A stretch of DNA of 37,673 nucleotides from Spirochaetales bacterium Spiro_02 (GCA_001604275.1 LVBD01000047.1:1-37673); one strand, 5' to 3'. Positions 15,922 through 24,176 are shown, counted from the stretch's first letter. The notes: generated from the letters alone by a model not told the origin. Numbers and translations are program-made.

Positions 15922-17300
15922 CCGTGTTTTCTCCTTCGGCTTCCGATCTTCGTCGTTTTTTCGAGCTGCCTGTTCGTGGATGACGGAAGTTGAGGAGGAG
16001 GAGGCGTTACAGAAGTTTCCAGATTATATTCAAAATTATATTCCGAATCCGGAATGGATTTCTTGTTTGAATCTTCAAGTTGTTTCTGCGCGTCGATGCG
16101 TGGAAGGACGGATCCATCGAGTCCGGTCGTCGAAGGCTCGGTGTCGGGAGGAAGCCGGACTTGGTCGAAATTCGTTCTCTTCGAGAGCTGGATGGCGAAG
16201 CCCTGCAACGCTTCGTAGTTCTCCTGGAATATCCGCTCCGCACCGTGGCTCAGCTTGTCCATCGCTACTTCGCTCGTATCGTCCAGCCGCACGTGTTCCG
16301 CACCAAGTTCTCCATGGATCCTGATGTAGTCCAGGTCCGTGATGCTTGCGGCTATCATGTCGGACGTCTGCATCTGTGACTGCGCATATATCTTCTGAAT
16401 GGGAGCGCCTTTCGCAGGGTCCACCCACCCGATGACTCCTCCGGCCTTTCCTGCATCGAAAGAAAATGTCGAAGACGCGGTGGAGAAGGAGAGGATATGG
16501 AATCGTTTTGCGTCGGGATAGAGGTGTTTCGCTTCATGGTATGCGTACAGCACTGGATTGTTCGCCACGACTCCGCCGTCGATCAGATTGAGAATTTTTC
16601 CTGTCTGGCGATCCTTGATGATTGCAGGAGAAAAAAATGTTGGTGCCGCGCTTGTGGCGCGTGCCGCCTCGCGCATGAGGAATCCGTGGCTGTCCCTGCT
16701 GGAAAGAAGAATCGGCGAAGCATGTTTCGTGTCGTAGGTCACGACCATGACCGGGATCGTGGCGTCCGACAGGGGTATGTCGTCGAACACCCGCCTGAGA
16801 AGCCGCATCAGCGGTTTTTCGTCATATTTGTCGGAAAAGATCGGGCCGAGAATCGACAATGGACGGGAGGGCCCTTTCGGGAAGATGTCCTTCCCGCTTT
16901 CCAGGTAGAGGTTCAGCAGCTGGTCGGGGTCGATGCCGTCAGGAATGACGCCGGCGACGACCGGGGGGGGATCTCCGAACAGGACACGCTTCCATGCAGG
17001 CGACGGTTCTGCTTTCTGAAAGACAGGTGTCGCCGCAGCCCCTTCCTTGCTGAGCCCGGATTTATCTGCGGGAGCCGCGAGCGCAAGCGCAAGCAGTCCG
17101 CCCGTCGATGTCCCGGCGATCAGGTCGAAATGTGCATAGAACGGTCTTTCGTCGCCAGCGTCCTGGAGCAACCGGGCGAGTTTCCCCAGTAGTACGGCGG
17201 GAACGACGCCTCGCATGCCGCCGCCATCGATACACAGTATGTACCGGTCGTCGCGTTCGTCGGCGATTTGTTGTTTTTTGCGCGTCCCCCATATGCTCAT
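15918..17300 (-). CDS. Patatin-like phospholipase
   Basis: This 460-residue protein is a patatin-family lipid acyl hydrolase. The oxyanion loop is DGGGMRG (residues 25-31), the nucleophile Ser65 lies in GTSTGG, and the catalytic Asp241 lies in DGGVVANNP. There is no signal peptide, so it is cytosolic or membrane-peripheral. The C-terminal 200 residues are helical and specific to this protein. The open frame extends to 17363, but the ATG at 17298-17300 gives the best fit; no Shine-Dalgarno is visible. Patatins of this type occur as lipid-remodelling enzymes and also as effectors of cyclic-nucleotide defence systems. No cyclic-nucleotide synthase gene is present beside it. It is coupled to the 133-residue protein downstream. 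Confidence 0.88.
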   Translation of the reverse strand: MSIWGTRKKQQIADERDDRYILCIDGGGMRGVVPAVLLGKLARLLQDAGDERPFYAHFDLIAGTSTGGLLALALAAPADKSGLSKEGAAATPVFQKAEPSPAWKRVLFGDPPPVVAGVIPDGIDPDQLLNLYLESGKDIFPKGPSRPLSILGPIFSDKYDEKPLMRLLRRVFDDIPLSDATIPVMVVTYDTKHASPILLSSRDSHGFLMREAARATSAAPTFFSPAIIKDRQTGKILNLIDGGVVANNPVLYAYHEAKHLYPDAKRFHILSFSTASSTFSFDAGKAGGVIGWVDPAKGAPIQKIYAQSQMQTSDMIAASITDLDYIRIHGELGAEHVRLDDTSEVAMDKLSHGAERIFQENYEALQGFAIQLSKRTNFDQVRLPPDTEPSTTGLDGSVLPRIDAQKQLEDSNKKSIPDSEYNFEYNLETSVTPPPPQLPSSTNRQLEKTTKIGSRRRKHG

Positions 17301-17307
17301 GACAACT

Positions 17308-17336
17308 AACATGATATATTTGCCTGCGAGGGTCAA
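17308..17336 (-). promoter_or_regulatory. Possible promoter of the patatin operon
   Basis: On the minus strand TTGACC (17331-17336), 17 bp, CATGTT (17308-17313), then seven bases to the ATG. The -10 box is poor; TATCAT nearby is better but at 14 bp spacing. If correct, this is another leaderless start. Confidence 0.3.
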
Positions 17337-17379
17337 GCAGGTTCGAACGCGCCTGTTGTACAAGGAGCGATTTTTTGCG

Positions 17380-18354
17380 ATGAATGATTCGTCGATGTCC
17401 GCCTATGAAAGCTGCATGCTCTGTCCGAATAGTTGCCATGTCGATCGGACTTCCGGAGAAGTGGGCCGGTGCGGCGAGTCCGATCGGGTGCGGGTCGCAT
17501 GGAGCGGCTTGCATCGGGGCGAGGAACCGCCGGTGACCGGCGAACGTGGGTCCGGAATGATTTTCTTTTGCGGCTGCCCGCTGCATTGCGCCTATTGTCA
17601 GAACCATCAGATTTCCGGCGGTGCGTTCGGGGGCGATCTGTCCGTCGGCATCGAGGTATCCATCGAGGAACTGGCGACGCTGATGCTCGAACTGCAACGT
17701 TTCGGAGCGAACAACCTGAATTTTGTGACGGGGACCCATTTCATCCCATCCATCGTCGCGGCGCTTCGGATCGCTCGGGAACGAGGGGTGATATTGCCGG
17801 TTGTCTGGAATTCCTCCGGCTATGAGTCAATCGAAGGGCTTGATATGATCGATCCGTTCGTAGATCTGTATCTCGTGGATGTCAAGACGTTGGATCGCGC
17901 CGTGGCGGGTAGATTCTGCGGGCTCGAGCGATATGCCGAAACCATCGAAGGGGTCATGGGATACTTGGTAAGCCATCATGACAAAACTTGCATCGATACC
18001 GATGGTCGTCTTTCCGGTATTCTCGTCCGGCATCTCATGTTCCCCGGTACCCTTGATGCGACCGTCAGATTCCTCCGTTGGTACGCCAGGACGCTGAAGT
18101 CGCATTGCTGGTTGTCCATGATGGTCCAGTTCGTCCCTCCGAAGCTCGATGTGTCGTTTCCCTCGCTTTCGGATTCCGAATACTCTCGTCTGATCGATCT
18201 GTTCAATGAACTGGAAATCGACGATGGATTCATCCAGGAACAGGGAGACGATATCAAGTGGATCCCTGATTTCACCCAAGACGAACCGTTCCCTGCGCCG
18301 TTCGCCGACGTTCTGCCATTCTTTTTGAACTTAAAGCACCGTAAATCTTATTAA
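17380..18354 (+). CDS. PflA/PflX-like radical SAM protein
   Basis: This 324-residue radical SAM enzyme binds a 4Fe-4S cluster through Cys66, Cys70 and Cys73 (CPLHCAYC) and would cleave S-adenosylmethionine to start a radical reaction. An N-terminal cysteine group (Cys12, Cys15, Cys19, Cys31; CMLCPNSC) is typical of the PflX/COG1313 group related to pyruvate formate-lyase activase. VTGTHFIPSIV and VWNSSGYES are family segments. The substrate of this group is not known to me. The ATG at 17380 lies 12 nt after AAGGAG, somewhat far; the longer open frame from 17215 overlaps the patatin gene and lacks family sequence. It diverges from the patatin gene. Confidence 0.85.
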   Translation: MNDSSMSAYESCMLCPNSCHVDRTSGEVGRCGESDRVRVAWSGLHRGEEPPVTGERGSGMIFFCGCPLHCAYCQNHQISGGAFGGDLSVGIEVSIEELATLMLELQRFGANNLNFVTGTHFIPSIVAALRIARERGVILPVVWNSSGYESIEGLDMIDPFVDLYLVDVKTLDRAVAGRFCGLERYAETIEGVMGYLVSHHDKTCIDTDGRLSGILVRHLMFPGTLDATVRFLRWYARTLKSHCWLSMMVQFVPPKLDVSFPSLSDSEYSRLIDLFNELEIDDGFIQEQGDDIKWIPDFTQDEPFPAPFADVLPFFLNLKHRKSY

Positions 18355-18374
18355 GATACATAATTGTATATATT

Positions 18375-18528
18375 AGTAAGGATCGCTTATTAAATGATGG
18401 AATCCCTTTTCTGGAGTACGGATGCTTGAGGCGAGGTTGATTGAGCGCGACCATGCCGCTGGCGGAGCGGCGAGCTTCGCTTGCCGTTCCGGCCGGTTGG
18501 GATCGTTGGTTTGTAAGTGATCCTTACT
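18375..18528. repeat. 154-bp palindromic, MITE-like element with 15-bp terminal inverted repeats
   Basis: AGTAAGGATCGCTTA (18375-18389) is matched at 14 of 15 positions by the inverse of 18514-18528. Near the middle, 18461-18475 and 18479-18493 form a second stem of 12 Watson-Crick pairs, two G-U pairs and one mismatch around a TTC loop. The right end contains the TAA stop of the UMP kinase gene. There is no open reading frame of note and no evident target-site duplication. It fills the gap between the convergent radical SAM and UMP kinase genes. It could be a small transposable element, a REP-type sequence, or a bidirectional terminator. Confidence 0.65.
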
Positions 18529-19228
18529 CAGATGCGCCGCCGATGATCGTGCCCGTGAATTCTTCGCCCCGCAGGATCGCCATCGTGTTGCCGATGTTTC
18601 TTCCGTCGGCGCAAATGACAGTGACGCCCAGCTCGCTTGCACGCTTGCTCGCGATAGGGTCGAACGGCGTGTTCTTTCCAGGTGTCCAGGTGTCTCCGAC
18701 CATTTTCCGGAAGTCAGCCCACGAAATGGCGTCCAGTGGTTTCGCGTTCTTGTCGGTGCGCGGATCGGCTGTATGGACTTTCGCGATGTTCGAGAGGTTC
18801 ACGATTTTCCGGCCTCCGAATTTTTCCGCGAGATACACTGCGTCGGTGTCTGTCGAGAAGCCGGGTTTCCAGCCAGCTGCGACGAGGACCTGACCTGTGA
18901 AAGCGATCTCCGCCGTGGGGTCTGTCACCAGGTCGTCGCGACACAAGTCGCTGTAGATGGCCCGGAGCAGCTGACCGTTGAGATGCGTCGCCTTGATTCC
19001 GATCCAGTCCTGCTCCGATGCCGACGGTATCGGAGCGATGGCGCGGTACGCCTGCTGATATGTCCGGGCCGGAGCGCCCCCCCCGCATACCAGGATGACC
19101 TGTCGTTCGGCGTCCTCGGCCAAGTATTCCCTGAGCGCGATATCGAAATCTTTCAGGAATGCGATGTCGACGGTGTCCGGGGCAATGATCGATCCGCCGA
19201 GGGAAAGAATGGTGAGTTTGTCGTTCAT
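18524..19228 (-). CDS. pyrH: UMP kinase, archaeal/spirochaete type
   Basis: This 234-residue amino-acid-kinase-fold enzyme phosphorylates UMP to UDP in pyrimidine synthesis. LSLGGSIIAP at the start and VILVCGGGAPARTYQQA are phosphate-binding segments, GFSTDTDAVYLAEKFGG binds the nucleotide, and VICADGRN is near the end. It matches the subgroup of UMP kinases known from archaea and spirochaetes rather than the common bacterial PyrH. The ATG at 19226-19228 is preceded by CAGGAG; the open frame further upstream to 19360 has no family sequence. Its stop codon lies in the right end of the palindromic element. Confidence 0.92.
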   Translation of the reverse strand: MNDKLTILSLGGSIIAPDTVDIAFLKDFDIALREYLAEDAERQVILVCGGGAPARTYQQAYRAIAPIPSASEQDWIGIKATHLNGQLLRAIYSDLCRDDLVTDPTAEIAFTGQVLVAAGWKPGFSTDTDAVYLAEKFGGRKIVNLSNIAKVHTADPRTDKNAKPLDAISWADFRKMVGDTWTPGKNTPFDPIASKRASELGVTVICADGRNIGNTMAILRGEEFTGTIIGGASE

Positions 19229-19331
19229 GGTCGTCTCCTGAATCGTTTTTTTGGCTCCGCTGGGGAGCTGTGGGGAGAGCCTGCGGCCGTTTGGTCCGCA
19301 TGATGGGCCTCCAGTTCCAAACCCGTCGGAT

Positions 19332-19360
19332 AGTGTAGCAGAAAGCCGCGCTGTTCTCAA
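19332..19360 (-). promoter_or_regulatory. Putative promoter of pyrH
   Basis: On the minus strand TTGAGA (19355-19360), 17 bp, TACACT (19332-19337). The leader would be about 97 nt. The 19229-19523 gap otherwise holds a perfect 15-bp palindrome (19485-19499) just before ssb, and I see no RNA gene in it. Confidence 0.5.
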
Positions 19361-19523
19361 TGCCTGGCGGTGTTTCCCGCCGATCGTGGCGATCGCTGAA
19401 TCAACGCTGGGTATTTCGTCTCTATATCAATGCTGAAGGGTCCGGATAGTCGGAAACAACGGTGCGTCGCACCCGTTTCGATGCAACCGGATTCCGGTTC
19501 GAGTGAGGAGGACGACGAACGGT

Positions 19524-20048
19524 ATGAACAATCTTAATTCCGTATTGATCGAAGGGAATCTGGTCAGGGATCCTGAGCGTTTCGACTATAACGGCGGGAC
19601 GATGGCCAGATTCGGAATCGGTGTGAACCGATATTATCGCAACGCGGCGAAGGAGCCTGTGAAAGAGACTTCGTTCATTACCATCCAGGCGTGGGGAGCT
19701 CTTGCCGAAGGATGTTGCAAGTACTTGCGCAAGGGCAGGGGGGTGCGCGTGGTCGGAAGATTGAAACAAATCAGATGGCTTGAAAATGGATTAGCCCGAG
19801 ATCGGCATGTTATAGTCGCAGAACATGTCGAATTCAAGCCGGAGCCCAAGGATCGGGATGATGTTTCTCTTTCCGATACTACCACCCATCGGACGGGTGC
19901 GGATACCTCATGCTCGACAACGGACAGGGATGCCTGCGAACCTGTCGTGCTGGAACAACCCCAGGAAGTGACGGATGCCCTGAGCGCTGAGGAAGCGCTC
20001 AGTCCTGAAGCACCGTCGGATTCCGACGAAGCTTCGGTACCGTTCTGA
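19524..20048 (+). CDS. ssb: Single-stranded DNA-binding protein
   Basis: This 174-residue protein covers single-stranded DNA during replication and repair. The N-terminal OB fold (residues 1-107) starts NNLNSVLIEGNLVRDPE and contains the family segments TSFITIQAWGALAE and GRGVRVVGRLKQ. A flexible acidic linker follows, and the protein ends SDSDEASVPF, a variant of the DDDIPF tip that recruits partner proteins, including exonuclease I, also encoded in this window. The ATG at 19524 has GAGGAGG 12 nt upstream. A GTG at 19503 in frame is the alternative start, but family N-termini favour the ATG. Confidence 0.92.
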   Translation: MNNLNSVLIEGNLVRDPERFDYNGGTMARFGIGVNRYYRNAAKEPVKETSFITIQAWGALAEGCCKYLRKGRGVRVVGRLKQIRWLENGLARDRHVIVAEHVEFKPEPKDRDDVSLSDTTTHRTGADTSCSTTDRDACEPVVLEQPQEVTDALSAEEALSPEAPSDSDEASVPF

Positions 20049-20071
20049 AATACCTCTCGGTGTCCGTCCGC

Positions 20072-20100
20072 AGCGTGGCGGTCGATGTGTCCGTCACGCT
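20072..20100. terminator. Hairpin between convergent ssb and cupin genes
   Basis: AGCGTGGCGG (20072-20081) pairs with CCGTCACGCT (20091-20100): nine Watson-Crick pairs and one G-U pair, with a 9-nt loop and no T-tract. The right arm touches the cupin stop codon. Confidence 0.45.
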
Positions 20101-20581
20101 ACGTGTCGGGATTCGCAGACCAATCGTCGTCGAGTGTCTTTCCGCTATATTTCTGACAGATTCCGTTCATCCGGTGCAGGTACATGTCTTCGTCCGGATA
20201 ATAGCAGGTATCCTCTTCCGGCCGTGTTCCTACATCCAAAATGAGCAGGTTCTGAGAGCTCGAGTTGTAGAACGTATGGGTTATGCCTTTTCCGGCAGGT
20301 TTTGCGAAGAAGTCGCCGGTTCCTACTTGTAGTTCCTTGTCGTTCAGTCTCAAAGTCCCGTTCCCGGACAGGATGAAAAAGAACTCTTCCTGCCGGGAAT
20401 GGCTGTGGTACTTCGTACTGTGTGCTCCCGGTGGCACGATGTCCAGATTCGCATAGAGCTGTTCGCTTCCGACGGATTTTCCGAGTTCCTTGGAGATAAG
20501 CCCAAAAGCGCCTTTCCAAATGAACTCATCCGCCACGGTATCCATCGAACCGATTCGTTTCATGTCTGTCGTGTTTGTCAT
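20099..20581 (-). CDS. Cupin-domain protein
   Basis: This 160-residue protein has a single cupin barrel. Metal-binding residues are visible in motif 1, KYHSHSRQEEFFFILSG (two His and a Glu), and motif 2, KGITHTFYN (His). Such proteins bind a metal and act as small dioxygenases, isomerases or sugar-binding proteins; nothing here decides which. The N-terminal 45 residues (DEFIWKGAFGLIS..) resemble other stand-alone cupins. The start at 20581 is uncertain because no ribosome-binding site is visible; Met7 is an alternative. It diverges from the SDR gene and converges on ssb. Confidence 0.82.
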   Translation of the reverse strand: MTNTTDMKRIGSMDTVADEFIWKGAFGLISKELGKSVGSEQLYANLDIVPPGAHSTKYHSHSRQEEFFFILSGNGTLRLNDKELQVGTGDFFAKPAGKGITHTFYNSSSQNLLILDVGTRPEEDTCYYPDEDMYLHRMNGICQKYSGKTLDDDWSANPDT

Positions 20582-20670
20582 TGTTTTGATTCGTCACCGT
20601 ATTCGGTGCCTCTTGCCGCATATGGTAGTGCATCTGCAGTTCGTCAGCAAGCCGTATCGTCCGTATGCGC

Positions 20671-20699
20671 TTGCCGATGCGAATCAGCGTCGGTACATT
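20671..20699 (+). promoter_or_regulatory. Putative promoter of the SDR gene
   Basis: TTGCCG (20671-20676), 17 bp, TACATT (20694-20699). Leader about 37 nt with GGAGG at 20728-20732. Confidence 0.4.
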
Positions 20700-20741
20700 T
20701 GTTGCGTATAGCTAATTTTTAATGACTGGAGGCATACTCAT

Positions 20742-21530
20742 ATGGACTATGGTCTTTCTGACAAGGTCGTTCTGATCACCGGAGCGACCGGAGGTATCGG
20801 GCAGGCGCTGGTACGGGCGTTCGCTCGGGAGGGTAGCCGTCTGGCTATCTCCTCGACGAAGCAGGAGAAGCTGGACAAGCTGATCCCGTCCCTTGGCCTT
20901 GCCGAAGATAGGATCGCCGGTTACGTCGTGGACGTGACTAAGGAAAACGATGTAAGACGGTTCGTCGAACAGGCGGCGGAGCGCTATGGCAGGATCGACG
21001 TCATGGTGATCAACGCTGGGGTCGAGGGGGAGAACAGGCAGATTGTCGACAGCTCGGTCGCCGACTATCAGAAGGTGCTCGACGTGAACCTGTTCGCACC
21101 GATGCTGTGCATCAAATATGCCGCTCGCGAGATGCTCAAGAACAGGCATGGTGCCATCGTGACCGTTGCATCGAACGGTAGCTTCATCGCCGCTCCAGGG
21201 ATGGGACCGTACATTGCATCCAAGCATGCGGTCGCAGGGCTGGTGAAAACGGCGGCTATGGAGCTCGGACCGCAGGGAATCCACTGCAACTATATCAGCC
21301 CCGGGGCCGTCGAGACTCCGATGATTCACCGCATCGAGAAGCGTACTCTCGGAGATTCCGCAAATGAGGAGGAGGGCGAAAAGCTATTCGCCTCGGCGTA
21401 TCTGGACAAGCGGTATGCAAGGCCGGAGGAAGTCGCCGATCTCGCTTTGTTTCTCGCATCCGACGTCTCCGCCCATATCATGGGGTCGGGAATTCGCCTG
21501 GACGGCGGACTTGCCGCGCAGAGCCGTTGA
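20742..21530 (+). CDS. Short-chain dehydrogenase/reductase (SDR)
   Basis: This 262-residue NAD(P)-dependent oxidoreductase belongs to the classical SDR family. The cofactor loop is TGATGGIG, NAG appears at the expected place (VINAGVEGE), and the catalytic residues are the Ser in TVASNGSF and Tyr and Lys in YIASK. The C-terminal ISPGAVETPM and GSGIRLDGG are standard. The cofactor strand ends VDVTKEND, the pattern of a classical NAD(H) or NADP(H) enzyme without clear preference. The substrate is unknown; 3-oxoacyl-ACP-like and sugar alcohol dehydrogenases look like this. GGAGG precedes the ATG by nine bases. A strong hairpin follows. Confidence 0.88.
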   Translation: MDYGLSDKVVLITGATGGIGQALVRAFAREGSRLAISSTKQEKLDKLIPSLGLAEDRIAGYVVDVTKENDVRRFVEQAAERYGRIDVMVINAGVEGENRQIVDSSVADYQKVLDVNLFAPMLCIKYAAREMLKNRHGAIVTVASNGSFIAAPGMGPYIASKHAVAGLVKTAAMELGPQGIHCNYISPGAVETPMIHRIEKRTLGDSANEEEGEKLFASAYLDKRYARPEEVADLALFLASDVSAHIMGSGIRLDGGLAAQSR

Positions 21531-21554
21531 AGCATTTCTGTCCCGATACAGAAC

Positions 21555-21583
21555 GACACCCCCGTGCGATACACGGGGGTGTC
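21555..21583. terminator. Perfect 12-bp hairpin between convergent SDR and uracil permease genes
   Basis: GACACCCCCGTG (21555-21566) and its exact inverse (21572-21583) enclose a 5-nt loop. The stem is very GC-rich, and neither side has a T-tract. Likely a bidirectional terminator. Confidence 0.6.
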
Positions 21584-21608
21584 CCATTGCTCAGGGCGGG
21601 GCGTTCGA

Positions 21609-22943
21609 CTATTTTTTCTTCGTGAGCAGCAGCACCGCATTGAGCAGGATACCCCAGACGGCCGCAGTGGCGATGGCAGGGAGCTCGGCTCCGAAGACGG
21701 GGATCATCCCGTTGGGGAAGGCGAACGAGCCGCCGATGCCAATGACGAGAATCGTGGAGATGACGGCGAGCGAACGGTTGTCGAACAGATCCACTTTCTT
21801 GTCGACGATGATTCCGATGCCTTGGACGGCGATTACTCCGAACAGGTACATCGACAGACCTCCGATGACAGCCTGCGGGACCGTGTTCACCACGGCGGTG
21901 AACTTGCCGAGGAAGCTGAACAGAATGGCCAGAACGCCTGTCGCGATCAGCACCGGAACGGAGAATATCTTCGTAATGGCCATGGTGGAGATGTTTTCAC
22001 CGTAGTTCGTTCCGGCAGGTCCTCCGAACAGCGAGCTGACGATATCCCCCAGACCGTCGCCGATCAGGTTCCTGCCGAGTTTATCGGCGATGGCAAACTT
22101 CTCGACTCCGCGTTTCTGCGCCAGATTGTTCACATAGATGTCGATCTGGTAGAGGTGTGCCGTCGACTCGGGAATGGTTGCGATGGCGATCGGCATGATG
22201 GCCAGCAGTGCGGAAAGTGACGGAACCGGCAGTGTGAAATGCGGAGTCTGGATGAACGATGCCGCATTGACGGCCGAGAAGTCGACCTTTCCGAGGATCA
22301 ACGCTAGGAAATAGCCGGCGATCGTACCGAAGAGAATCGGTAGCTGCCCCGCAACTCCGCGGAGCGTGACGGAGAAGATGACGGTAGCCAGCAACGTGAA
22401 GATTCCGATCGTCCAGTCCGACGAGGCCTGGCTCAACGCTGTTCCGAACAGCGATACACCGATGACCATCGCGATCGGTCCTGTGACGGTGGGCGGCAGG
22501 AACTTCTCGATTTTGTTGAACCCGACCTTCACTACAAGCAATCCGATCAGCATGGATACGAAGCCCGACATGATGATTCCGAACTGGGCCTGTCCAATCA
22601 GAACATCCGGTGCCACTCCGTCGACGATATGGCCGCCGGTGATCGACACGATCGCTGCAATGTAGGAAAAGGAACTGCCGTAGTACAAGGGGATTTTGCC
22701 GCCTGTCGCCAATATGAAGCACAACGTCGCGAAGCCGCTGGCGAAGATGGTGGTTGAGACATGGAAGCCTGTCAGCAGTGCGACCAGCACCGTGGCGGGG
22801 AACATGACGATGAATTGCTGCAGGGCAAGCAGCACGAGTCGGATGAATCCAGGTGCTTCATCCGGTAGCAATCCGTCGACCGCTCCAGCTTTCTTGAAGC
22901 CTAATGCCGCCCAGAATCCGTTTCCCTTTCCGTTTCCGCTCAT
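21609..22943 (-). CDS. Uracil permease (NCS2 family)
   Basis: This 444-residue inner-membrane transporter of the nucleobase:cation symporter-2 family probably imports uracil with protons. The family signature GGPAGTNYGENISTMAITKI is close to the UraA motif (GGP..TTYGENIG), and ATIPESTAHL carries the conserved Glu that binds the nucleobase. About 14 membrane segments are evident and the length is typical. The protein ends in LLTKKK. AAGGAG precedes the ATG. With UMP kinase nearby it supports pyrimidine salvage. Uracil is preferred over xanthine because of the YGEN motif. Confidence 0.9.
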   Translation of the reverse strand: MSGNGKGNGFWAALGFKKAGAVDGLLPDEAPGFIRLVLLALQQFIVMFPATVLVALLTGFHVSTTIFASGFATLCFILATGGKIPLYYGSSFSYIAAIVSITGGHIVDGVAPDVLIGQAQFGIIMSGFVSMLIGLLVVKVGFNKIEKFLPPTVTGPIAMVIGVSLFGTALSQASSDWTIGIFTLLATVIFSVTLRGVAGQLPILFGTIAGYFLALILGKVDFSAVNAASFIQTPHFTLPVPSLSALLAIMPIAIATIPESTAHLYQIDIYVNNLAQKRGVEKFAIADKLGRNLIGDGLGDIVSSLFGGPAGTNYGENISTMAITKIFSVPVLIATGVLAILFSFLGKFTAVVNTVPQAVIGGLSMYLFGVIAVQGIGIIVDKKVDLFDNRSLAVISTILVIGIGGSFAFPNGMIPVFGAELPAIATAAVWGILLNAVLLLTKKK

Positions 22944-23026
22944 GATCTTTCTCCTTCCGCGTCAAGGTTGCCTTCCCCCGTTCTTCCCGAGACGTCTTGA
23001 TAGTGTGTTTGTTGGAAATCTCTGGA

Positions 23027-23055
23027 ATACTATCAGTGAGCGGGACGAGTATCAA
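23027..23055 (-). promoter_or_regulatory. Putative promoter of the uracil permease
   Basis: On the minus strand TTGATA (23050-23055), 17 bp, TAGTAT (23027-23032), with a leader of about 77 nt. I see no clear PyrR-type attenuator in the leader. Confidence 0.5.
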
Positions 23056-23141
23056 GATGTCGAAGGCAAGGAGAGGAACGATATTGGGCCGTACGCTCAT
23101 CTGGCGATGTCCGGCCTTGATAATCATAACACTTGGCAATC

Positions 23142-23170
23142 TTGACCAGAACTGCTCGAAATGCAACAAT
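23142..23170 (+). promoter_or_regulatory. Promoter placing the start of transcription at the esterase ATG
   Basis: TTGACC (23142-23147), 17 bp, AACAAT (23165-23170), then seven bases and ATG at 23178. No Shine-Dalgarno is present. Confidence 0.5.
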
Positions 23171-23177
23171 TTGCCGC

Positions 23178-24176
23178 ATGAAACATAGTAGACGACCATC
23201 GGATTTCTTGATTGTATTGTGTATCTTGGCCGCTGTCTTTCTGCTCAGCGGATGCGTATCGGACAAGATGATCGCCAGAGCAGTCGCAAAGTATTTCGAC
23301 AGCAACGAACCCACTGTGCTGGTCGACGGCTATGAGCGCATCCGTGCAGGTGTATCCGCTTGGGTCGACGTGCCGTACGGCGACACATCCAAGAGCGAGA
23401 TTCTGGACGTCTACCGGCCGATGCATACCGATGCGAAACTTCCGTTGATCATCTGGGTCCATGGCGGCGCCTACATCGCAGGGTCGAAGGAACAGTCAGT
23501 CCCCTACGTGGTGATGCTTGCTGACAAAGGGTTCGTCACGGCCACGATCAACTACCAGGTGGCGCCAAAGGGAAAATACCCGTTGCCGGTCGAACAGACG
23601 GCGAAGGCCTATCGATATCTCATGGACAATGCCGAAGCATACGGCATCGATACTGATCTGGTGTTTCTCGCCGGAGATTCCGCCGGAGCTCAGATCGCTG
23701 CCCAGTTCCTAGTGGCTCAGACCTCTTTGGACTATGCGATGAAAGCCGGATTGCCGCAGGTGGTCGATGATCCGCGGACGCTGAGAGGCGCCTTGCTCTT
23801 TTGCGGCCCGTACGATATCACCAAGTTCGACAGCATGGGGGAGAACACCACGCTCTCGCGGGTGATGGAGGCGATAGCCCGCCTGTATCTGGGTGCGAAG
23901 GACTGGAGAAACTCGGAGCAAGCCCGCTTTGCATCAGTCATCGGATTCGTCACAGCCGATTTTCCTCCGACGTTCCTGACCGATGGGGATAGCTTCTCGT
24001 TCCTTGACCATGCGGAGGAATTGGATGCCAGACTGCGCTCCTTAGGAGTCGAATCCCAGCTGGTCGCGTATCCTGACGCGGGACTGGGCCATGAGTATCA
24101 GTTCTCAATGGATCTGCCTCAGGCGCTGGAGACGTTCGATGCCGTAGTATCGTTCGCAAAACGGTACGGCAGGTAA
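23178..24176 (+). CDS. Alpha/beta-hydrolase esterase lipoprotein (HSL-like)
   Basis: This 332-residue lipoprotein has a signal peptide ending in the lipobox LLSGC, with Cys26 as the acylated residue, so it sits on the outer face of a membrane. The hydrolase domain has the oxyanion motif VHGGAYIAGS (residues 94-103) and the nucleophile Ser168 in GDSAG. These mark the hormone-sensitive-lipase/BD-FAE group of carboxylesterases. The catalytic Asp lies in LTDGDSFSF and the His in GLGHEYQF. Likely substrates are short acyl esters, for example acetylated sugars. The ATG has no Shine-Dalgarno and is preceded at seven bases by a -10 box. The divergent neighbour is the uracil permease. Confidence 0.87.
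   Translation: MKHSRRPSDFLIVLCILAAVFLLSGCVSDKMIARAVAKYFDSNEPTVLVDGYERIRAGVSAWVDVPYGDTSKSEILDVYRPMHTDAKLPLIIWVHGGAYIAGSKEQSVPYVVMLADKGFVTATINYQVAPKGKYPLPVEQTAKAYRYLMDNAEAYGIDTDLVFLAGDSAGAQIAAQFLVAQTSLDYAMKAGLPQVVDDPRTLRGALLFCGPYDITKFDSMGENTTLSRVMEAIARLYLGAKDWRNSEQARFASVIGFVTADFPPTFLTDGDSFSFLDHAEELDARLRSLGVESQLVAYPDAGLGHEYQFSMDLPQALETFDAVVSFAKRYGR

Noticed and set aside
15520-17300. A complete CBASS antiviral operon
   Set aside because: The patatin could be an effector, but no full-length cyclic-nucleotide synthase (about 300 residues) or accessory gene is next to it; the 133-residue partner is too short.
19229-19523. A tRNA or small RNA gene before ssb
   Set aside because: A short palindrome (19485-19499) is present, but no cloverleaf or terminator could be found.
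22944-23020. A riboswitch or PyrR attenuator in the leader of the uracil permease
   Set aside because: Only small, imperfect inverted repeats are present, with no terminator and antiterminator pair.
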